Assembly: GCA_029891385.1 (NCBI GenBank) | Contig: CM057224.1 | Span: 6,510,001-6,574,000, forward strand | From: Erythroxylum novogranatense | Lineage: Eukaryota; Streptophyta; Magnoliopsida; Malpighiales; Erythroxylaceae | Direction: 5' to 3' | Length of the DNA stretch: 64,000 nt | Shown: positions 57,013 to 64,000 of the stretch, in pieces | Layout of the letters: every line of letters starts with the position of its first letter | How positions within the stretch are numbered: position 1 is the stretch's first letter | Program-made: the position numbers and the translations under genes | Notes under the pieces: model-generated | What the model was told of the DNA's origin: nothing | Databases searched by the model: none | The model's input: only the letters and a program-made list of their open reading frames with translations

Positions 57013-57566
57013 TCACCGAATTGTGGTGGATATTTGGTTCATTCGATAGTTCAACACAAACTGTGAATAACTATCTGACAAACCAACAAGAATTAAGTCT
57101 ATACTTAACTCGCAATCCATCACAAAACCTAAGACGGCCAACCTCTCAATATAGCCATTCATCTTCAATGCATATTGCACTGCAGATGAACCAGGAGTCA
57201 TCTTCGTTGTAAAGAGCAACCTTGAGGTCTCGAACCGTTCGGACCGTGCTTGCTCATCAAACAACTCTCTAAGATGAAACACTATCGTGTGAGCATCCAT
57301 AGACTCGTCTTTTCTGCAGCTCAGGTGACATCGATGCAAGCATAATGCAGTAGCTATGTCACCGCCTTTTAGATGCTTACGATATGCCTTCCGATCATCA
57401 TCGAAGCTCCTTCAGAAGTGGATTCGAAGCGAAAATCAAGGATATATCCTAGATCCTCGATCTCGAGAACAATTCTCAGATTCCGCAGCCAATCAAGAAA
57501 ATTTGGTCCAGTTAATTTGTTTGCATCCATTAGTGAGCGAAGATTCACACTAGTCGACATCTTCAA
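57013..57566 (-). pseudogene. gag of K
   Basis: Minus-strand 57566-57369 starts MKMSTSVNLRSLMDANKLTG and includes NFLDWLRNLRIVLEIEDLGY. 57339-57013 continues with ELFDEQARSERFETSRLLFT and LALKMNGYIERL-like capsid sequence (actual YALKMNGYIERLAVLGFVM). It is homologous to J gag (FLDWYRNLRIVLKQE). A frameshift separates the two parts. Confidence 0.85.
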
Positions 57567-57746
57567 TCAACCTAAACGTAGAGAGAGAAATAAAGTTAGA
57601 ATAGAATTAAATGTATGATCATAAGGACTTAAATGACATACATATGGCTCCCACTAGTTTCAACAGAATCCATAACCCTCATCATGAATCCAAGAAACAA
57701 AATGGCACAATGACCTAGTGGGTCGATATCCGACATTACTAAGAAT

Positions 57747-58131
57747 GACCTCGAGGTTAGCTCAATAAGTCACCTTAGGTCAATCGGTAGGTATCGGTCA
57801 TACCAATTGCATCATCGATGACCGATATTAAGAATGACCTCGAGGTTAGCTCAACAAGCCATCTTATGTCTCGGAGGTATTAGACATACCAATTACATCT
57901 TAGACACAACTATCGATCGCTATCAACAAATGATGTATGCACATACATTGGGTTATCAACACTTGATGCGTGTACATCCGATGTACACTACCCAACCGCC
58001 TCTGTCCACGCTGACCTTGAGGTTAGCTCAACAAATCAACGCTTCTAGGAAAACCCACCCATTAATCCGAAAATCATATTTTCATGGTTTGAACATATTC
58101 AGATAGAGTGAGCTTGAGGTTAGCTCAACAA
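57747..58131 (-). repeat. GAGGTTAGCTCAACAA repeats in the leader of K
   Basis: Copies of GA(C/G)CTTGAGGTTAGCTCAACAA start at 57747, 57836, 58012 and 58110 (steps 89, 176, 98). The first two belong to an almost complete duplication of about 89 bp that includes 'ataccaattgcatc'. They lie between PBS and gag on the minus strand. Confidence 0.8.
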
Positions 58132-58332
58132 CCCAACCCTATAAGAACTCGGTTCTTACCATATTAATGGAAGGCGTTAGTTTTCATATTTTAAGTGAGG
58201 ATTTTGGTCTCATCTAATTAATCTCATCCAAGGATCATAGTCACCATGACTATATGGTCCGATTTAGGGCATTGCATCAATCACATTGAATTTATACCAA
58301 AATCACCCATCATCCCACTAAGGCATGATATA

Positions 58333-58502
58333 AGTCGACTTGTATATGTATAAGTTTACTTTATGGCTCTATATAAGTCGACTTATGTATGTGTAAGTCG
58401 ACTTGTGCAATCAGCATGAACAAGTCGATTTGTACCATTGTGCAAGTCGACTTATTAGTCTGATGCACCAAACAAGTCGACTTATGAACATATAAGTCGA
58501 CT
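58333..58502 (-). repeat. AAGTCGACTT palindrome array in the leader of K
   Basis: AGTCGACT, mostly within AAGTCGACTT, occurs at 58333, 58376, 58396, 58445, 58475 and 58495, with degenerate copies at 58353 and 58423. Neighbours are often exactly 20 bp apart. The position between PBS and gag and the core palindrome equal those of J, but flanking letters differ. Confidence 0.88.
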
Positions 58503-59612
58503 TGTTCATTTGTGCATTTGGAATTGCTATCTAATCGCTAATTCTCAATCCAGTCATTTCCAATTCACAACACCAATATAACAAGTATATAAACCTTTAT
58601 ATTAATGTGCTAATGAAACATTTTCATCAACTCATGCATGCCATATAGTCTAACTATATATGAAAACCTTGAAACTTATTAATCCACCATTAATCACTAG
58701 ATTTCCACATAATTCAAGGACACCAAATAATCATGCTAAGTATCTCTAGGTAGGCTACACGTTATCAAGATTACTCCGCACTTGTCACAAAAATTGCGAC
58801 GGCCAAAATAACCAAGATAACGGAATAAGCTAACGAGACGCTAAAGTGACCTATTCGATATCCAAAATTATTGAAACCTAAATTTCAAGAATCTCAACTT
58901 GGAATGCATACCACATCAATATAACACATTTTAATCACTATAAAATGATTCATGGCATTGGAACAGAAAATAACACAACCAATCATTCCAAACAAAACAG
59001 CCCCAGCAAGTTTCTCAAAACTGCTAAGCTCAACATTTTGCTCAAAATGACCATTGAAACACTTTCAATAAATACTGAGAAAATTACAGAGGTTAAAACA
59101 TGTTCCCAACATGCTCCATGAATTTTTCCAGGATTTATTTCCCACAAAAACTCATTGAACCTCAGCAATCTAGCCGAACCAGAATCTGTGTTCTCCAACA
59201 CAGAGATTCCCATCAGCACACAAGTAATTCGGAAATAAATGGTAAATCACCTTGAAAACATTTTTCCATCCACATAGACATTCACAAACATCTTAGGGAC
59301 ATGTCGGTGAAAACCAATCCAAAAAACAATTTTTCTAGAATTTATTCTCGAATTTACAAGCATACCTGTTTCAGAAACGATCAACAAGACAGCATCCGAA
59401 ACTTGAGGGAATTAAATAGCAACACCATATCAAATCAAATTGATAAATTCTCATCTTTCACAAACATATTCTATAACATGTTATGAACAATTCTGAGCAA
59501 GAAATTTCGAAAACATGCATCTCTATACTGATTCGAAATTCACACAAATAACATGCATCAGCAGCTCAATTCACTAAGGAACTCCGACCTAGTTATCATT
59601 TCGACTGTACAC
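58503..59612 (-). other. proximal leader of K without recognisable gene
   Basis: AT-rich leader between the PBS and the palindrome array. No supported frame was found. Confidence 0.5.
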
Positions 59613-59616
59613 AAGT

Positions 59617-59629
59617 GGCTTTGATACCA
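59617..59629 (-). other. primer-binding site of K
   Basis: Minus-strand TGGTATCAAAGCC begins two bases after the 5' LTR end, an initiator-Met-type site. Confidence 0.88.
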
Positions 59630-59630
59630 C

Positions 59631-61486
59631 TGTAGGAAAATCCCGGGGTAGGCATCACATGCCCACAGTGCGGAATTTAAAATTTTGAGTCCCGGGACAT
59701 TCCCGAAAGCTAGGATCCATGTGTAAGTACAAACAATCAAACCATAACGACCAAAGGAGACCGTCTCTAACGGTATCCACGCAGAGGTCGGAAAACCTAA
59801 CCGGGACAAACTCTTTTGACCCGGGAATAGCTAGACTAAAGAAAAGAGTGCTAGCTCTTACCTTAGCCTTGGAGAGCAAATGAAATGATCTTGGTGGAGC
59901 CTTGGAGAAGTAGAAGCAATCTTGAATGGATGATAGGAAGAAGATGAAAAACAAATTTTTTCAAGCTTAACTCTTAAGCTTTCGACTCTTCTCATTCAAC
60001 CTACGTACAAGCTTCTTTTCCACCCACTTCTTATATGTATATTTAACCATTTAAAGACATAAGAAGGCATGGTGGATGGCTCATCCACGTAGGAGGCATA
60101 ATAATGCCTTAAAATGCTAAATAATGATTAGGTTTGACTTTTCAAACCATTTCATCTCCACCATTTTTGGTTCCACCGAAAATCATATATATATATATAT
60201 AATTAATTAATTATTTACTTAATTAATTAATATATATAATTGCTAAAGTGGTCCAGTCAAATTGGGGTCGGTCCTACCGGCCTACCAGGCCCCGCCGGCG
60301 AAAAATCGCCGGAAACGGTTTTCAGCAATGTCGATGTCGCGATCTCATCGGGACATATCCCAATCTCATCGGGATCCCTTTAATCCTATTGCTCTCCAGA
60401 TATCGGATCTCCGTCCAAACTATTTTACTGATTCTCCGAGTCACTCTTATGCGTGCAGACCCATTAGGTTCCGGTTATGTTGGCCACTTAGATTAACACT
60501 TAATCGAAGCAAGTCATGAGCGGTATCTAGCAACACATCACGACCCCCAATTGACCGGAAAGTAATTGGTTTGACTAATGAAACCATATCACGAACCCTT
60601 TCATAGACAATTACCGTGCAATTCGTCCTTTCACCATGCTATACCCCACTTGGTTTGAGTATGGGCAATGTGTCAACTCTTACTAGACCGATCGATCAAA
60701 TCTAGTCCAAGTGTAATCGCCTCGCCCTAGGACTCATTACTTTATACGTCCATGAAGACCATCTTCATGACATATGTATGCTTCTTGCTTAGAGACTTCA
60801 AAGTAATGATCCCGATAAGAGGCTATGGGTATCTCTTCCGCTATAATGTATGGTGAATCCTCTATTGGCTACTCAATTACCTTCGAATACCTCAAGTCGC
60901 ACCCAATCACCACCCTATGAGCGACCTCTCGAAAGGCAACAAGGAATGGAGTCAAAGTACGTAATCAAGATACCAAGATATCCTTGAGTACCTCAAGTCT
61001 AAGGATACTTGCACCATTGCTATGATGAGATTATCACCGACATTTGTATAGGACATCCATGTGATGATCTCATAGCAGTCATCCAATGTACTTACTACCA
61101 CTAGTAAGCATCCACATGTCAAATCCAAATATCTCAATATTTACGCTTTTACGAGATCCACCGCTGATCCAATCAAGGAGTTTGACATGTGCTAGTCTAT
61201 CCGGATTAACGATTTCTAGTCTCATTAATCCTATGACTAGGATAATTTAGATAATTGACATAATTGCACATGATAGGAATCTCAATAGTATGATCACATC
61301 ATAATTTCCTTCATACTATGTCATGTATCAGGGACTTCATTAATTTGATTAAAGATCATTATCAATTCATAATAAAATGAATATCAAATAAATGAAATAT
61401 GTCTTGCTTTATTTATTCATAAAGTCTGTACATGACTATGAACAAAATGCGCTAAAGGGGATTGCCTTTAGGGCACTACTCTAACA
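59631..61486 (-). repeat. 5' LTR of K (1856 bp)
   Basis: Minus-strand start TGTTAGAGTAGTGCC and end GATTTTCCTACA. Collinear with 51865-53699. Confidence 0.93.
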
Positions 61487-62610
61487 TTTCGGTAGCGAAA
61501 ATTGCTATCCAATGGCACTGTCATATTGGGTATATTATGTTGGAATTGAAATTAGGGTCATTGGAATTGATTGGGTTAATTTTGGACTAGGTTTAATTGA
61601 TTAAAGTATTAATATGTTGACTTTTCCTCACCATTTGTTTAACTAATCATATAATGCCACCTTGCCTCCATTTAATGCTTTCTTACCTCTTAATTTTCGG
61701 TGATGTTGTCTATAAAAAGATGGAAAGAATGAATTATTTGGTTGAAACTCCTCCACCACCGAAAATTGGATTTGATTAAAGAATGATTTTGTTGACTTTT
61801 CTTTCTCATGGAACCAATGATCTCTTTCCATCTTTCTCCTTCATTTAATGTCCATTTATGGCTTTTATTGGCTTTGCCTAGTGATGCCCACGTTGATACT
61901 TTAATCAAGTGATGAAAGAGGATTTTTGGAATGGCTTTTACTTCTCATCCGAAACTTCTCCATCATTTTTTTCTCTTCTTTCTTTCATCAAAGTAAATCC
62001 TTCCTCCTCCAAACCTTACCAAGCCACTTGCTTTCCCTTGATGGATTGTACTTGCATGGTGGTTGAAGAGAGTAGAGAAAGAGGGAAGTTGGAATAGTAG
62101 TAAAGAGTTGAAGAAATTGAAGGTGGAGGCTTGATTTGGTAAGTGTTTTAGTTAAGCTTTAAATGAAGTGTTAATGATGTTTTAGTTAAAAGTCATGGTA
62201 GTTAGAAGCATTTAATGGGAATTGTGGTATTATGACTAAGCTTATTGATGCATGAATTTGATGAGAATTTGAGTGAGAATTGGTGGGTATAAATGTGGGA
62301 TGTGTTAGGATAATGAATGGTTAGGATTGAAGGGTGTTTTAGCTTGAATTGGATTGAATATTGATGACAAATCTTGCATAGAAATTAAGAGGGTAATGCT
62401 GTAAATTTTTGCCTATAGGTCTAAGTTAATGTATGAGTGACCTAGGTACTGAATGTGTGTCTAATTGAGATACCTATGGTAGTAGAAATTGAATTGGAAT
62501 GATAGGAAGGGTAAGTTGAAGATGAAAGCTGGAAAATGGATTTTGACCCACTGTACTGATTTGAGTATAACTTATTGTGTAAATGTGAAATTGAGGCAAG
62601 GTTTGTGGCC

Positions 62611-63569
62611 ACTTAAACTTTGGGATGTTAGCTACAACTTTGTGTGAAATAGGTGTTGTTAAATTGTAATGTTAGAAGGGTGAATTTTTGCATGGAAAGT
62701 TTCTGTTCTTAGGGTCTGTGAACAGTACTCGCATATATGACCTGATTACTTTGCTGATTTTTCTAAATTTATTGAGATGGAATTAGAGAAAATGGTCTTC
62801 ATGAAAGTTTAAGCATATTCAGTTAGCTTTCCATTTCCACTGACCTTGCTATTTTTCGAGATGTATATTGGGAGATATGAACTGATTTCTATTGATTGGT
62901 TTTATGCTTTTTGGAGAAACCTAGTCAAAGTGTTGATTTTGTGAGCTTTCTGTTTGGGAGCAATTTTAATAATTTATGTGAACTTAATTGGTGAGAGTGA
63001 TCTTCTGCAAAGTGGTAGAGGAAGAAATTACCTTGAAAATGATATATGGTGTGTAATTTTTAGAGGTCAGAGTTGGGAGTTATGATTTTGCAAAAACTGA
63101 CCCTGCATTAGGTTGTGAATTGCTGATAATGGCAGTAACTTTCATAATGGTTTTGAAATTGTTAGAAATCGAATTGGAGTTTAAGTCCTTCATGAAACTT
63201 GAAGTTTGTGATCTTATCTTTTCAGGGATATAAGTTAGTGAATTTAGTGACATTTATTGTAAGAGATATGCTGTTTGGGAAATTACTGTCCAGATTAGTT
63301 GGTTTCAGTAGGCAGATTCTTTGGTGAATTGTTTGACATAGTTTTCAAGTGAATCTGATTTTGGGTGGTTCATGAAAGTTGTAGATAACATTGTGATCTT
63401 GATGAGCATATTTATTGTGTAATTGTTGACTGAAGAATTAGAGAGTTACTGAATTTGAAATGTACTGCCCTGTTTTGATAGGTTTTGAGTGGGCAGTAGG
63501 TTTGAGTGGATTTTTAACACCCTTAGGTGTGAAATTGATTTTTATGGTCTTCTTGAGAATTGTAGAGCT
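62611..63569 (+). repeat. degenerate array of about 180-bp modules in LTR F
   Basis: Motif starts at 62611, 62794, 63000, 63187, 63367 and 63546, with steps of 183, 206, 187, 180 and 179 bp. Motifs include GGTCTTCATGAAAGTTT, GTCCTTCATGAAACTTGAAG and GGTTCATGAAAGTTGTAGAT. Confidence 0.75.
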
Positions 63570-63683
63570 TTTCATGATCTTTCCAACAAGCTATGGTTTG
63601 TATTTTTCCGATTTGTGTGCTAAGAATTATAGTGGTTGGAAATTTGGATTGAAAACAGGAAAAAGTGCAAGGAAGTAGAGGAA

Positions 63684-63790
63684 CCTCGCGAGGCGAGGTA
63701 AGTCAGCCCGGTCGCGAGGGCGACGCCTCGCCCTGGCGACGAGGCAAGATGAGTCGGCCTCACAAGGGCGACGTCTCGCCCCCGCGAGGC
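63684..63790. repeat. GC-rich hairpin island in LTR F
   Basis: Contains the 10-bp palindrome CCTCGCGAGG (63684-63693), a 7-bp stem AGGGCGA/TCGCCCT with loop CGCC (63717-63734) and a 6-bp stem GGGCGA/TCGCCC with loop CGTC (63766-63781). Confidence 0.8.
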
Positions 63791-64000
63791 AGGTGCGATA
63801 TATGTATTATTTTTATTATTATTGGATTATTTGGTATTTGGTGATTCTTTTGTCAATAACTTTTCCGTCCGATGTCCGATTGACCTGATTCTTGAGGTAT
63901 CGGATTCATAGAACATTGAATTTCATTTTCTAAGAGATTCGGGATTTTTAGAAGGAAAATTGACGTAGACCCGGGTAACGGAGCCGTTACTCACTGTTTT

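Larger units (their letters stand above)
51865..61486 (-). mobile_element. Copia LTR retrotransposon K, minus strand, 9.6 kb, decayed
   Basis: Ends are TGTAGGAAAATCCC and CACTACTCTAACA, flanked by tttcg (51860-51864 and 61487-61491). On the minus strand the order is 5' LTR (61486-59631), PBS, leader with two repeat families, gag, protease/integrase, RT, RNase H, polypurine tract, 3' LTR (53699-51865). Integrase before RT makes it Copia. It resembles J in gag style, AGTGGGAGAT polypurine tract and AGTCGACT leader palindromes, but the LTRs differ. Frames are broken by many small indels. It is the youngest layer of the nest D-E-F-K. Confidence 0.92.
61492..64000 (+). mobile_element. LTR F continued, running off the window edge
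   Basis: It resumes after the second tttcg. TATAAAAAG at 61711-61719 precedes a leader. The array of about 180-bp modules spans 62611-63569. A GC-rich hairpin island lies at 63684-63790, followed by 'gtccgattgacctgattc' near 63872, a stretch also found in A, B and G. At least 2845 bp of this LTR are present (with 51529-51864), and its terminus and any body lie outside. Confidence 0.8.

Overview
This window looks like a retrotransposon-dense, heterochromatin-like stretch of a flowering-plant (probably dicot) nuclear genome. It is AT-rich and intron-bearing. Its only cellular gene is a G-type lectin S-receptor-like kinase on the minus strand (20275-23363), with the seven-exon structure typical of that plant family and one frameshift. 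I see no rRNA or tRNA gene, CRISPR array or bacterial-style operon. Nearly everything else is mobile DNA, much of it nested.

Layout. 1-8604: an LTR-like remnant, a LINE ORF2 tail, then two LINE 5' halves facing tail to tail, the right one split by a 3.6 kb solo LTR (A, 4584-8178, TSD aggcc). 8610-20089: a Copia element (J) with 1412-bp LTRs and TSD attca. J has lost protease and the front of integrase and is interrupted in its leader by a 4.0 kb solo LTR (B, 11238-15276, TSD ccaaa). 20275-23363: the receptor kinase, whose 3' end lies 185 bp from J. 23655-23975: a MITE-like repeat. About 24806-34560: a decayed Ty3 chromovirus (H) interrupted by a rearranged element (G, 25776-31046). From 34561: a long minus-strand LTR (C) interrupted by a 2.1 kb solo LTR (S, TSD aatct) and then cut by a CACTA transposon beginning at 38708. 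41745-45350: Athila-like debris inside CACTA-like DNA. 46522 to the window end: a Tekay/Del-like Ty3 element (D). Its RT is broken by a minus LTR (E), which is broken by a plus LTR (F), which is broken by a minus-strand Copia element (K, 51865-61486, TSD tttcg). F runs off the right edge.

The most interesting signal is structural, not coding. Unrelated Copia and Ty3 elements carry short self-complementary words at about 20-30 bp spacing in the untranslated leader or the LTR: AGTCGACT in J and K, CGTCGCGACG in D, GGGCGA-CGNN-TCGCCC hairpins in F and G, and belts of 13-15 nt hairpins in B. In several places stems stay paired while their bases change, including a tandem pair in G (29642-29719) with two compensatory base-pair changes. 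The long Ty3 LTRs also share a degenerate array of about 180-bp modules with nearly the same spacing in A, B and F, and a compact U5 block of two hairpins followed by a splice-acceptor-like TTTTTCAGG. My inference is that these are RNA-level elements (dimerisation or packaging palindromes, leader folding, possibly splicing). This is untested.

Two elements also have abnormal ends. J starts with 6 bp of LTR end plus 48 bp of 3' internal sequence and the polypurine tract ahead of a full 5' LTR. G has a U5-type LTR terminus at both ends in inverted orientation. All boundaries were read by eye. TSD-bounded coordinates are firm to a base or so; limits of decayed elements are approximate.
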